A stretch of 64,000 bases of DNA from Alopecurus myosuroides. Taxonomy: Eukaryota; Streptophyta; Magnoliopsida; Poales; Poaceae. The notes beneath the pieces are model-generated. The model was not told the DNA's origin and did no database searches. It was given only the letters and a program-made list of their open reading frames with translations. Within the stretch, counting starts at the first letter, position 1, and each line of letters opens with the position of its first letter. The position numbers and the translations under genes are program-made. Positions 54,021 through 64,000 of the stretch are shown piece after piece. The stretch covers positions 178,628,756-178,692,755 of the forward strand of contig CM054063.1 in assembly GCA_028641055.1 (NCBI GenBank), given 5' to 3'.

Positions 54021-57000
54021 TTACAGTTCGATAGAATCATGATCAACTGCACGATCTGGATCCTTGAAGCACTTCTTGAGTTGTGACACGTGGAACACAT
54101 CGTGCACCTTGGATAGTTTTTCTGGAAGTTCAAGACGATAAGCATTTTCTGCACGTCTTGACAGGATGTTGAAAGGACCAATGTATCTTGGTGCCAGCTT
54201 TCCTTTCACACCAAAACGATGAGTACCTCTGAGGGGAGTTACACGGAGATATGCCTTGTCACCAGGTGCATAGATCATATCCCTGTGCTTGCTATCATAA
54301 TAGCTCTTCTGACGAGACTGAGCAATCCTGAGATTGTCACGAATGATACGAACTTTCTCCTCGGCTTCCTTAACAATGTCAGGGCCTAAGAGTGAACGTT
54401 CACCAGCTCCAGACCAATTGATTGGGCTCCTGCATCTGCGACCATACAGTGCCTCAAACGGTGCCATGCCTAGGCTTGCCTGGTAGCTGTTGTTGTAGGA
54501 GAATTCAGCATATGGAAGGCAATCCTCCCATTTCATGCCAAAGGAGAGACCACATGCTCTGAGCATATCCTCGAGAATCTGATTGACTCTTTCGACTTGC
54601 CCTTGAGACTGAGGGTGATAAGCTGTGCTGAACAGAAGTTTAGTGCCCAATGCTTCTTGAAAGCTTTTCCAGAAATGAGAAGTGAAGATACTTCCACGGT
54701 CTGAGCTTATTTCCAATGGAACACCATGAAGAGGAACAATCCTTGCTGTATAGAGCTCTGCTAACTGGCTAGCTGAGATAGTCTCCTTGACAGCGAAGAA
54801 ATGAGCTACTTTAGTGAGACGATCAATAACAACGAAGATTGCATCGTTGCCCTTTTTGGACTTTGGAAACCCAGTAACGAAGTCCATTTCAATCATGTCC
54901 CACTTCCACTCAGGAATTTTCAGTGGTTGGAGTAGACCTGCTGTTTTCTGATGGACTGCCTTAACACGTTGACAAACGTCGCATTCAGAAACGTATTGAG
55001 CAATTTCATGTTTCATGCCAGGCCACCAATACAGTGTCTTAAGATCCTGGTACATCTTTGTACTTCCAGGGTGAATGGATAGAGGAGTTTCATGAGCCTC
55101 CTTGAGAATGATATCCTTGAGACTTTGAACCTGAGGAACTGCAATGCGTCCTTCAAAGAACACAGTTCCTTTGTCATCAATAGAGAAGGACTTGAACTTA
55201 TCACTGCCCTCTTTGATTTGCTCTACCATCCTCTTTATTTCAGCATCACGAAACTGTTCAGAACGAATCTTGTCCTCGAGAGTTGGACTGGCTGTCAAGC
55301 TAGCAAGGTATCCTTCAGGAACAAGACCAAGGTTCAGCTTCTGGAATTCTTCATGAAGTGGAGGTTGGCTTTCCATGATCATGAGATTATTGCAATAGGA
55401 CTTGCGACTGAGAGCATCAGCCATAACATTAGCCTTGCCTGGAGTGTAAGAAATGGTGAGATCAAAGTCTTTAATCTTCTCAATCCATCTCCTTTGCCTG
55501 AGGTTCAGATCTGGCTGAGTGAAGATGTATTTCAGACTCTTGTGATCGGAAAAGATTTCAGGTTTGTTACCCAACAAGTATTGTCTCCATTTCTTGAGGG
55601 CAAACACAACTGCTGCAAGTTCAAGATCATGTGTGGGATAGTTTTGCTCGTGTGGGTTCAACTGACGTGAAGCATAAGCCACAACTTGGCGTTCTTGCAT
55701 AAGAACTGCTCCTAGTCCTTCGAGAGATGCATCACAGAATATCTGGAAAGGTTTGGTGGTATCTGGACCAACCAGAACTGGAGTAGAAGTGAGTTTAGTC
55801 TTCAGGAGGTTGAAACTCTCATCACACTGTGGAGTCCAAATGAACTTTTTGTCCTTCTTTGTGAGATCAGTGAGAGGTTTTGCAATCTTGGAAAAGTTTT
55901 GGACGAAACGACGGCAATAGCTAGCCAAGCCAAGAAAACTTCTGACTTGCTTCACCGTCTTAGGGGGTTTCCAATCAACAATTGCCTCAACCTTTTCCGG
56001 GTCAATGGCTATGCCTTTGGCAGAGATGATATGACCAAGATATGCAACTTCTGGAATCCAGAACTCACATTTGGAGTATTTGGCATATAGACGATGCTCG
56101 CGGAGTTTCATGAGAGTGAGACGAAGATGTTCTTCATGCTCTTCCTCGGATTTTGAGTAGACTAGGATATCATCAAGATATACCACAACGAACTTGTCGA
56201 GGTATTCATGGAAGACAGAATTCATGAGTCTTGAGAAGGTCGCCGGTGCATTGGTGAGACCAAAGGACATTACGGTGTATTCATATAGACCGTAGCGAGT
56301 GGTGAAGGCTGTCTTAGGAATATCTTCCTTTCTGATCTTTATCTGATGGTAACCCATCCTCAAGTCCAACTTTGAGAATATTGAGGCTCCAGCAAGTTGA
56401 TCAAAAAGATCATCGATACGAGGAATTGGATACTTGTTCTTGATAGTTTTCTCGTTGAGAGGGCGATAGTCAACCACGAGTCTCTTAGTTTGGTCCTTCT
56501 TGGCTACGAACAGAGTTGGGCAACCCCAAGCGGAGGAACTAGGCTGAATGTAACCTTTCTCCATATACATATCGATTTGCTCCTTCAACAACTTCAGTTC
56601 AGGAGGAGCTATCTTGTATGGATGCTTAGAGATTGGAGCAGTACCTGGTTCAAGCTCGATCACGAACTCAACTGCTCTGTCCGGAGGCATCCCTGGCAAC
56701 TCTTCTGGAAAGACGTCAGGGAATTCACAAACCACCGGAACATTCTCAATTGCAGGAAGAGGTTTTGCATCTAGGGTGTACAGCTGAACAGAACTTGATT
56801 CCTTCGGAGAATAGACTATCTGGCCGGAAGGGTGGAACAGAGTTATTGACTTCTTAGCACAATCAATCGTAGCTTTATTGGCCTTCAACCAATCCATGCC
56901 AAGGATGACATCAATGTCAGAATTGCCAAGCAGAATGAGGGAAGCAAGGAATATGTGACCTCCAATCAAGATCTGATTCCCATGACTGATCTTGGAAGTT

Positions 57001-58232
57001 TGCATAGTTGCTCCAGGGGAGTTTACTACTAGCGGGGAACCCAAACCAACAAAGGGGAGTTTACTAGTTGTTGCAAAGATCTTTGACACAAAGGAATGCG
57101 ATGCTCCGGTATCAAACAACACTTTAGCTGGGTTAGAGTTTACGGGTAATGTACCGAGAACAACGTCGGCAGATTCCTCAGCTGTGTCAACCTTGACGTG
57201 GTTCACCCTTGCGGTCCTCCCAACAGGCCTGTTGTTGGTGTTGAAGGCCTTATGCGGAGGAGCGCGGACCATCGCCTGGTTGGTGTTGGGGCGAGGTGGT
57301 GGAGAAGGCAGCATCCTCTGAGTGCACTTATCTGCGTAGTGCCCAGTCTCCTTGCACTTGAAGCAAGTGACGACACGCGGAGGATCTGGTCTTGGCTGCG
57401 CCACTGGAAACCTCTGCCCATGCATCTGAGCTGGGTTGGGTGGGCGGGGACCAAAGCCTGGAGAAGCTTGGGCATTTGGAGCCCTAGTGACAGCACTGTT
57501 TGGCACCCAGATGCGGCGCTTCTGCGGAGGGGTGGTCATGTTGGAGGAGGAACCACCCTCACACGAGTGCTTGCGCGACTCTTCGAACGCCTTGCGCCCA
57601 TTCTCCTCATTGAGCGCGGTGTTCACGAGCTCGACGAAGTCCTTGCACTTGATGTTTGTGAGAGCGTACTTCAGTTCCGGGTTAAAACCTCGGCGGAACC
57701 TTGCCATCTTCTTGGTCTCAGTAGACACCTCGTCTCCAGCATACCGAGCGAGGCGATTGAACTCGTTCTGGTAGCCGATGACGTCGAGCTTTCCCTGCTT
57801 CAGCGAGCAAAACTCTTCACGCATCCTCTCCATGAGACCATCGGGGATGTGGTACTTCAGGAAGGCATCCTTGAAGCAACCCCAAGAGATAGGATAGCCA
57901 GCTCTCATGGCCTGGTAGTTCTCCCACCACGAGGCTGCCTGACCCTTCAGTAGGTAAGCAGCATAGTTGACCTTGTCCTCTTCCGCAACATGAGCAATCT
58001 CCAGGGCTCTTGCTACGTCACGGATCCAGTCATCAGCATCCAGAGGCTCGCGTGTTGCCACGAAAGCCTTAGGGCCCACACTGAGGAAGTCCTTGATGGT
58101 GACCCTTGGAGCAGTCTGGTGGTGGTGGTTCTGGTGGTTCTGAACCTGGACCATCTGAGCCATGACCTGAGTCATCTGAGTCAAGAGCTCCGCGATCGGC
58201 GGTGGCTCAGGCGTGTTCCTTGTTGGAGGCAT
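54021..58232 (-). CDS. Gag-pol polyprotein of the Tekay-like element (1403 residues)
   Basis: One open frame from the ATG at 58230-58232. In order: gag domain about residues 45-190 ('[20 protein letters not shown]', '[11 protein letters not shown]'); zinc knuckle [14 protein letters not shown] near 290; protease '[12 protein letters not shown]' near 370; reverse transcriptase with '[20 protein letters not shown]' and catalytic YLDD at about residue 685 (56169-56180). RNase H follows ('[18 protein letters not shown]'), then the integrase zinc region ('[11 protein letters not shown]', 'CDVCQRVK') and D,D-35-E core ('[10 protein letters not shown]', '[13 protein letters not shown]', '[15 protein letters not shown]'). 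All catalytic residues I can check are present. The frame ends at a TAA just after '[18 protein letters not shown]', before the chromodomain. Confidence 0.95.
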   Translation of the reverse strand: MPPTRNTPEPPPIAELLTQMTQVMAQMVQVQNHQNHHHQTAPRVTIKDFLSVGPKAFVATREPLDADDWIRDVARALEIAHVAEEDKVNYAAYLLKGQAASWWENYQAMRAGYPISWGCFKDAFLKYHIPDGLMERMREEFCSLKQGKLDVIGYQNEFNRLARYAGDEVSTETKKMARFRRGFNPELKYALTNIKCKDFVELVNTALNEENGRKAFEESRKHSCEGGSSSNMTTPPQKRRIWVPNSAVTRAPNAQASPGFGPRPPNPAQMHGQRFPVAQPRPDPPRVVTCFKCKETGHYADKCTQRMLPSPPPRPNTNQAMVRAPPHKAFNTNNRPVGRTARVNHVKVDTAEESADVVLGTLPVNSNPAKVLFDTGASHSFVSKIFATTSKLPFVGLGSPLVVNSPGATMQTSKISHGNQILIGGHIFLASLILLGNSDIDVILGMDWLKANKATIDCAKKSITLFHPSGQIVYSPKESSSVQLYTLDAKPLPAIENVPVVCEFPDVFPEELPGMPPDRAVEFVIELEPGTAPISKHPYKIAPPELKLLKEQIDMYMEKGYIQPSSSAWGCPTLFVAKKDQTKRLVVDYRPLNEKTIKNKYPIPRIDDLFDQLAGASIFSKLDLRMGYHQIKIRKEDIPKTAFTTRYGLYEYTVMSFGLTNAPATFSRLMNSVFHEYLDKFVVVYLDDILVYSKSEEEHEEHLRLTLMKLREHRLYAKYSKCEFWIPEVAYLGHIISAKGIAIDPEKVEAIVDWKPPKTVKQVRSFLGLASYCRRFVQNFSKIAKPLTDLTKKDKKFIWTPQCDESFNLLKTKLTSTPVLVGPDTTKPFQIFCDASLEGLGAVLMQERQVVAYASRQLNPHEQNYPTHDLELAAVVFALKKWRQYLLGNKPEIFSDHKSLKYIFTQPDLNLRQRRWIEKIKDFDLTISYTPGKANVMADALSRKSYCNNLMIMESQPPLHEEFQKLNLGLVPEGYLASLTASPTLEDKIRSEQFRDAEIKRMVEQIKEGSDKFKSFSIDDKGTVFFEGRIAVPQVQSLKDIILKEAHETPLSIHPGSTKMYQDLKTLYWWPGMKHEIAQYVSECDVCQRVKAVHQKTAGLLQPLKIPEWKWDMIEMDFVTGFPKSKKGNDAIFVVIDRLTKVAHFFAVKETISASQLAELYTARIVPLHGVPLEISSDRGSIFTSHFWKSFQEALGTKLLFSTAYHPQSQGQVERVNQILEDMLRACGLSFGMKWEDCLPYAEFSYNNSYQASLGMAPFEALYGRRCRSPINWSGAGERSLLGPDIVKEAEEKVRIIRDNLRIAQSRQKSYYDSKHRDMIYAPGDKAYLRVTPLRGTHRFGVKGKLAPRYIGPFNILSRRAENAYRLELPEKLSKVHDVFHVSQLKKCFKDPDRAVDHDSIEL

Positions 58233-58440
58233 CCTGAACAGAAATGCATTTTAGCACAACAATAGGAAGGGATAAACTCAGCAACCGAAAGAGAGATTAT
58301 TCCGACGCATGAATAGATAACCAACAGGTACATCATGAGTTCAAATACATCAGAATATCCAACAGACCAATACATGGTTCGAAAACGAAAGGATAAACTA
58401 GACACAGCTAGTAACGGATACATCGGTACTCCCATGCTCA

Positions 58441-59268
58441 TCACGCAGGACGGCGGCGAGTACGGCGAGTGGTACGATGAAGAGGACGACGAGGAGGAGT
58501 GTGCACACGGAAGTAGGTATCACGACGATCCCTGTAGATAGGAACTGCTCTGAGAGAAACTCTCGGGGTGGTGAAGTAGAAAGCGTCGTCTCCCTGTGCT
58601 CCATAGCGGGGAATCCCTGTGTAACCAGCTCCGAGGTCGAGAAGTGGGCCTCTGATCGGCTCGTAACCTCCAGCATCTGGCAGAGGAAAACCCAGTGTCT
58701 GCTGGAAACGCGCAAAGCACTCGTCTCCAACGAAGTCTGTGGTGTACGTCGCCAGACGCGTCAACACGAGGTAGAGCTGCTCCCTGACTGAGGCCAACTC
58801 CTGAGCAAGTGTGGAAGCAACGGCGTCACTGTGCCTCACGAACTGGGCAGTGGTGTGCAGCCTGGAGCTATCATCCTCGTAGGTATCCAGGTTGCGGTGG
58901 AGAGTGAAGTGAACTCCCGCTGCCGTGATGTAACCACGGGGGATGTGACGATATATGGAATCATCAAACCCCCAGTAGTCAGCACGGAGAACGGTGAGAC
59001 TCACGTACGCTGCCTGCTGCACAGCCATATCCACTGTGGACCCTACTGCCTCGTAGCGGTGGACAACGCTCCTGCCATCATCCGACAGAATGTAGACGAT
59101 GGCTCGGTAGAAAGTCTGCTCGAACTCGCGCTGGTGCTCGTAGACCTGGTACTCTGGTGCCCAACGGAACCCCAGATAGGTAACCATGTCCCTCAGCATC
59201 TCCGGATAACCGGCGGTGCTCTCGCAACGGGTCATGCGAACCACCTGCGGGTAGTAGCTGAGACCCAT
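58441..59268 (-). CDS. Extra ORF before gag, possible dsRNA-binding-like fold
   Basis: 275 residues from the ATG at 59266-59268 to a TGA at 58441, same strand as gag-pol and 208 bp upstream of it. The frame continues upstream without an ATG. A pyrimidine-rich stretch followed by ATCTGCAG just before the ATG looks like a splice acceptor. Residues about 12-97 ('TAGYPEMLRDMVTYLGF', 'YRAIVYILSDDGRSVVHRY', 'TVDMAVQQAAYVSLTVLRAD') suggest helix, three strands, helix. The last helix has the A..QAA...L pattern of double-stranded-RNA-binding domains; this is an inference from pattern only. The C-terminus is Arg-rich ('RRPLHRTTRRTRRRPA'), suiting nucleic-acid binding. Related ORFs occur in other grass elements (from memory). 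It has no stop or frameshift. Confidence 0.7.
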   Translation of the reverse strand: MGLSYYPQVVRMTRCESTAGYPEMLRDMVTYLGFRWAPEYQVYEHQREFEQTFYRAIVYILSDDGRSVVHRYEAVGSTVDMAVQQAAYVSLTVLRADYWGFDDSIYRHIPRGYITAAGVHFTLHRNLDTYEDDSSRLHTTAQFVRHSDAVASTLAQELASVREQLYLVLTRLATYTTDFVGDECFARFQQTLGFPLPDAGGYEPIRGPLLDLGAGYTGIPRYGAQGDDAFYFTTPRVSLRAVPIYRDRRDTYFRVHTPPRRPLHRTTRRTRRRPA

Positions 59269-59631
59269 CTGCAGATGATTTGGAAGGTTTTGATTAGGCG
59301 CCGGTAAGAGAAAAAGGAAGTGGAAAAACAACAACAAGATTCAATGGACGATAGGTTCTTTTAAAAGAACAGGATATGGAAGCAACAACGGGAAAACGAG
59401 ACCAAAAGTCCTGAGGTACTAAGGAGAACCCAAAACACGTGAAATCCTAACTTGAAAGTTTAGGTGAGAACAGAAAACAACGTTGCACTTCCTTACCAGA
59501 AAAGGGTGGGTGGGTGGGGAAAGAAGAAAAATGGCAGAATTCCTACTCTCACGTTTCATTTTTCCTGTATAGCTACAAAATAGTTTCTAGACTCAACTGC
59601 GACCAGTAAAAAGGGATCCTACAGGCAGACA

Positions 59632-59644
59632 GGCTCTGATACCA
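59632..59644 (-). other. Primer-binding site of the Tekay-like element
   Basis: The minus strand reads TGGTATCAGAGCC two bases after the 5' LTR; initiator tRNA-Met type. Confidence 0.9.
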
Positions 59645-62465
59645 TTTGTCGCACCCTGGCTTCTAAGGGATACTCATCGTATGAACTGGATAGCAGGTGC
59701 TTGGATTATGGGGCATAACTGCTCCCACGTCCCAGCTTCCTGGTAGGCCTGCGCTTATGCGCGACAACACAAGCCCTGCTATTCCACCGTCGACGTAAAC
59801 TATCCATTAGGAGTCATAGGCACTACTGTCGACGTACTTCATATCAAGCACGCACGGTACGTCAACAGCTTTGAACAAAGGATAACACAACATGCCTCTA
59901 AGACACAAAAGATGGAAATAAGTTTGCGAATAGCCTTCACTAAGGCAGAGATAGCAAATCACTCATCCAGAGGACACATGTCCCAACATATCATCCATTA
60001 CATTAGCGGAAGCAATCAAATGGGTCTGAGTACAGACAAATCCAAGGCTTAAGAAGCCGGAGAAAAATAACGAAAAACGAAGCCCATCCACGTAGGTCCT
60101 GGATCCTGCCCGGGGTCCAGCCAACTACTCGTCTGCAGTGTCGTCAAACTCCACAAAGTAGCCATCCTGGTGATCATCGTAGTCGTAGTCGTACTCTGCG
60201 TAAACCACAGCCCCAACGGGGTCAGTACATCCAAGTACTGGCAAGCAAGACTCACACTTCATCAAGGAGTTACTCGTCAACACAAGCAGGGATGCTTGGG
60301 ATCAACGGAAGAAGATAGGTATTATAAAAGCTGCAGCGGGCTACTCTAACCAACTACAGAAGATACTAATAGTTCCGGCTAATAGAAAAGATAAGATCGA
60401 GGAATTGTAACCAACTGAAAGATAACTTCAACCAAACCCATCCTGGATCTCGCCCCTTATCCGAAGAAGCAATCCGAGGATAACTCACACCGTTGTAATA
60501 AGGTGAATCAAGTTATTGTGTGAATAACCTATTACTAGTCAAGTTATTAGTCATTGGGTGAACATGATTGATCATTATGTTGGAGTTGTCCTGAGTACTT
60601 GTTAGCCAGTACTTTCACCAAGTAATCCATAACCGCGGAAAACACGGCTTCTCGAGAAGATTTATCCCTGCAGGGGTGCACCATAGTAACCGTACACGTA
60701 AGAATATCCCGCCAGATGGGAATCAAACCCACCAAGCGAGACACTCAACACAACCAACTGTTCTTCGCATCAAGCCCAAAGCACCGCGTGCTGTGCGTGC
60801 GCGGCTAATCGAGCCCCCCGAAGAACAGGAGGACCCTCATAGCACTGGAAGACCACACCGCCCTAAATGCCGACTACAAAAGTTCCACCCTGGCCTCGGG
60901 TTCGTACCTGCATATGATGCAGCAAATGGAAAACCCGAACTAGTACGGCGATTTGGACGAGATGCGAATCGAGTCAAGTTGAGGGGGGCGCCCATACTCG
61001 CTTCCCACATGCGGGTAGTGCGCTCATCATGGATCAGTAGACAAGACCCTTTTCCTATTAGGGTCGACACTAGCAGGCCTCAAAACCACAAAGGGCCTCC
61101 TGCCGGTGCCTTATCATCAAGTTATTATTAATAGCAGCATTGACAGGATTGATTGATTAACATTCGAGCCCCCGGAACGGTAATAGATAATAATAGCACG
61201 ATAATAAAAGAAGTAACCGACAACAGGCTCGAGCAAAAGCAACCCTAAGCATGCTAGATAAGAACAGGCACAAACAAAGGCTGTGGGTATGGAGGTGAGG
61301 CAATATCATTGGTTCAGGGAATCATGTGATGGGTTCGGAGAATAGCAACGATACATAGGGCTAGCAATAGTAGACAAAAGGATAGTATCGACAACAAGTG
61401 TGGAAGAGAACTCGATGATTCATGTGAGTGATAACTTGCCTGGAAGCTCAGCAGCCGGGTACTGGACTAGGTCCTGGGTCGTGGTGTCGTAAGGCTCGTC
61501 GGTACCAACGTCGTCGTCTAAGCGAGAAGAAGCAAAAACAACAACGAAGAAAGACGGGCAATCAATACATGGCATAGGTGCACAAACATTGGATGATGCA
61601 TGTCATGTTAATAGATGTACCAAAATAAACTACTTGACATGCTACACAAGTTTAAATGGATTCAATATGCAAAGAATTGCATATGGGAAACCCATGCCTT
61701 AGAGTTGAATTAATTGTTCTACCACTAAGCATTAGGTGTAGTTGAGTTAGCATGATGCATGCATGATGAATAACAAGAATATAACAATTTAAATGCAATT
61801 GGAATGATAGTTAACCATTTTTAGAAAACATTAATCAAGTTTGGAAATTATTGTTACTTAATGGTGTTAAACAAGTAGTGATTGTTTTCATCAAGTTAAA
61901 AGGTGCAAAACAAATAACAAAGTTGATATTTGAAAAGGTTATCAAATTTTAGTTGGATTACATGTTTCACATTTTGAAATTGGACTTTGGATTATTTAAT
62001 TATGAATTAAACAATATTAAACAATTTTTAATTGCATTAATCAAGATTTAAATTGTTTAGGCAATTTAAATTATTCAAACCAGAAAACAAAATTTATATT
62101 TGGAAAGTACATGAAAAGTTGATTGGAAAACATATTTAGTTTGTGGAATTTGGAATTTTTATGAACAAGTTATGAATTTTGCAAGTTTAAGTGAATTTGA
62201 CAAGTTTTCAAATTTTGCACCAATTTAAAATATTCAAAACAGTAAACAAATTTTATATTTGGATAGAGCATTTAATTTTGGACAGAAAACATATTTAAAA
62301 AGTGAAAATTGGAGTTAAAATGAATTTGTTATGCATTTTAGAATTATAGGGTGCAATCTGCCATTTTAATGCATCTAGGGACTTAGAACAAATTTTCCAG
62401 GGGCTAGAAATAAGTGCCAGGGGCTTATGTGTGATTTGCTAAACGTTCCAGTACCAAACCATTGT

Positions 62466-62560
62466 AAAAATAAAACTTGTTTTATTTTGGGAGAGAGGGG
62501 ACTCGATCCCTCCACCTCCTGGTTGCAGCAAAGGAACAGAACCACTAGGCTATCTGCGCT
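62466..62560 (-). ncRNA. tRNA-like Pol III module in the 5' LTR
   Basis: Same module as 52409-52503: A box at 62542-62552, B box within 62498-62510, T-runs at 62472-62475 and 62466-62470. No base differs from the other LTR copy in these boxes. Confidence 0.5.
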
Positions 62561-63051
62561 GTGTTGGTGGGACTGGATCTCGGAATAGGTTAAGGTGTTG
62601 GGTGCGGCTGCAGTACTGAATTAAAACGAGAAAAAGGTGGGGCTGGGGGTTCGAACTCGAGACCTGCGGGTTCTGCTGCGCGCGCTCCAACCAGAAGGGA
62701 TAGCTGCGTTCTCTTGCTGGACTAAGGTGCGGGTGGGGTTTTGACCCTTGCCAACGACTGGTATCTGAACCTGCAGGCCACGAACAGGAGCAGCGCTGGT
62801 TACGTTCATGAACAGAGCAATATGGCGAACTTCCAGCAAGAAATTGGTGACCCAAACATCAGGGAAACGAGGAAGTAGGAGTGGGAATGGAGAGGTAGGC
62901 TCACCCTCTTCGCAGGGGCGTGCTCGGCGCGGTCGGAGGGTGGCGGAGGCGGCGGCGCCGTGCGCCGGCGGCCGGTGGCCGTGGCACGGCAGCAGAGGAG
63001 GATCTCCTCGAGGTGGCGGCGGATGGGAGAGACAGGAGGGAAGAGGAGCGT

Positions 63052-63066
63052 CTAGGGTTAGGGTTT
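63052..63066 (-). promoter_or_regulatory. Telo-box at the presumed start site (5' LTR)
   Basis: The minus strand reads AAACCCTAACCCTAG, 22 bases downstream of the TATA at 63088-63094, overlapping or just after the expected transcription start. Confidence 0.6.
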
Positions 63067-63087
63067 GGCTGCGGGAGGGAGAGGAGG

Positions 63088-63094
63088 ATATAAA
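63088..63094 (-). promoter_or_regulatory. TATA box of the 5' LTR
   Basis: The minus strand reads CCTTTATATCC, followed by the telo-box and a CT-rich leader. The 3' LTR carries TCTATAT at this point. Confidence 0.55.
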
Positions 63095-63863
63095 GGAGGT
63101 GGGGTTTCCATCGGGTGGTTGAGGAGGAGGCGCCTGTCGCTGTCCTCCATGGACGTCATCCTCCGTACGGAGGTAGGAGGAGACCGAGCGGGCTGCCCCT
63201 TGTGGGCTGGGCCTTCTCCTCCACTGAAACGTTTTGTTCTTTTTTTTATATATATATGAGCTGTTCTGTTTTTTTTTTGTGGCTGTAGCTTTTGGAAGAA
63301 AAACATGGCTTTTTGTTTATAGAAAATTCTGGAAAAATTTGGATAACTTCCCTAGGTTAGTAGCAATCATTTGGTGGCTTTGGTTTCCAAAAAGTTGAAT
63401 GTTTGCTTGCTGTTTTAAAATGAACCAATTTAATTGAAAATTGCAATATTAGTTATTATTGGAAAAACAAGGAAAAATCAATAGGGTTTCCCCTAGAGTT
63501 TTAAAAGTGATTCAAAGAATTCCAATAGTGGTGAACTTTATGGATTCAAGAATGAGAAGGTTTGAGAAATGGTTTGAGTTTGGAAAATGATTTGGAAATA
63601 AGTGTTTAATTGAATAGTTGATTTAAGCATCAATTTAATAGATGAATTATAAAGGAATTAGTTGGAAGCAATTGATGTTTTGATTTGCAAATCTTTATTT
63701 GAAAGAAAGTAACAGACAAGTGTGAAAACAGAAGTTGATTGAGTTGGCCTTTTATTATGAAAACAATGCAAACAGAAATAAATATGGGGATGATGACATG
63801 ATGCATTGCTTTAAATAAAACAAGAAGTAAAACAACTAGGGGTTTTCATACTTGGATGTTACA

Positions 63864-63868
63864 TCAAT
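63864..63868 (+). repeat. Target duplication TCAAT (right)
   Basis: Exact match to 49643-49647. Confidence 0.95.
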
Positions 63869-64000
63869 GGTCTCAAGTTTCTCCTCAAGAGAGACTTGAA
63901 GCTCTTTCTCTTCCTCAATAGTAACGGTAACAGAAGTTATTTCAATAGGATCTTCCCTTTCACTTTATCCCTTCTTATCAAGAAGTCTTGTGTATATCCA
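63869..64000 (-). pseudogene. copia-1: gag coiled-coil part (runs off the window)
   Basis: The minus strand encodes a Glu-rich stretch ending 'EEEKELQVSLEEKLETIEE', the counterpart of 'SLRSSLEEKLYSLEE' in the Gag at 31205-33427. It continues at 49647 across the Tekay-like insertion. A TGA is visible upstream in this frame, in keeping with the decay of copia-1. The N-terminal gag, primer-binding site and 5' LTR lie beyond 64000. Confidence 0.75.

Larger units (their letters stand above)
49648..63863 (-). mobile_element. Tekay-like chromovirus element, nearly complete
   Basis: 14,216 bp, minus strand, inserted in copia-1 gag. Order in transcription: 5' LTR (59647-63863), primer-binding site, extra ORF (58441-59268), gag-pol (54021-58232), chromodomain remnant (53841-54020), polypurine tract, 3' LTR (49648-53802). 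The LTRs differ by roughly 18 substitutions counted by eye, about 0.4%, plus one 58-bp deletion and length changes in T-runs. At a commonly used grass LTR rate of 1.3e-8 per site per year, that is on the order of 0.2 million years. Confidence 0.95.
59647..63863 (-). repeat. 5' LTR of the Tekay-like element (4217 bp)
   Basis: Same ends as the 3' LTR and retains the 58 bp lost there. TATA on the minus strand: TTTATAT at 63088-63094, closer to consensus than the 3' LTR copy. GC-rich leader at about 62890-63220. Confidence 0.95.

Noticed and set aside
55092..57953. Plus-strand ORFs of up to 251 codons within gag-pol
   Set aside because: Reverse-strand shadows of the 1403-codon polyprotein frame.

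Overview
The window is repeat DNA from a large grass genome, most likely a Triticeae species (wheat, barley, rye or Aegilops). The reasons are a BARE/WIS/Angela-type LTR at 2604-4251, copia elements with SIRE/Maximus-type proteins, gypsy elements of the Tekay (chromovirus) and Tat/Retand kinds, and no host gene that I can support. Almost every base can be assigned to LTR retrotransposons, many nested in one another. The species call and lineage names come from protein motifs and remembered families, not from a search.

Layout, left part (1-21.5 kb). This is a patchwork of older fragments: a gypsy polyprotein tail (1-651, minus), the 3' end of a plus-strand gag-only copia element (652-2603), and an Angela-like 5' LTR with a degraded internal region (2604 to about 6460). 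Next comes a Tat/Retand-like gag-protease fragment with a decayed antisense gene (6462-10303). A gypsy LTR (10304-10834 plus 17386-18600) is split by an internally deleted Tekay-like element (10835-17380, target duplication CCACA). The part ends with unassigned gypsy-like DNA carrying another LTR (19392-20789).

Layout, right part (21.5-64 kb). One old minus-strand copia element (copia-1) is cut into four pieces by three insertions. (1) A tandem LTR-gag-LTR-gag array of gag-only copia elements (21643-35875) sits in its RNase H region. (2) A very young Retand-like element (38103-47989, LTRs identical by eye, target duplication GATAG) sits in its integrase. (3) A 14.2-kb Tekay-like element (49648-63863, 4.2-kb LTRs, target duplication TCAAT) sits in its gag. 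Rejoining the copia-1 pieces across the last two duplications restores the copia reading frame, which confirms both boundaries.

Main points of interest. The young Retand-like element has lost RNase H and integrase and has a stop codon between protease and reverse transcriptase. It nevertheless keeps an antisense gene whose six exons join through GT-AG introns into an open frame of 831 codons, with its own TATA box. The Tekay-like element carries an extra ORF before gag, two tRNA-like modules in each LTR (one with A box, B box and T-run terminator in correct spacing), a telo-box at the presumed start site, and one nonsense codon that removes its chromodomain. The gag-only copia family has an intact 740-residue Gag and no pol, so it should depend on a partner element; the dead copia-1 is of the same lineage.
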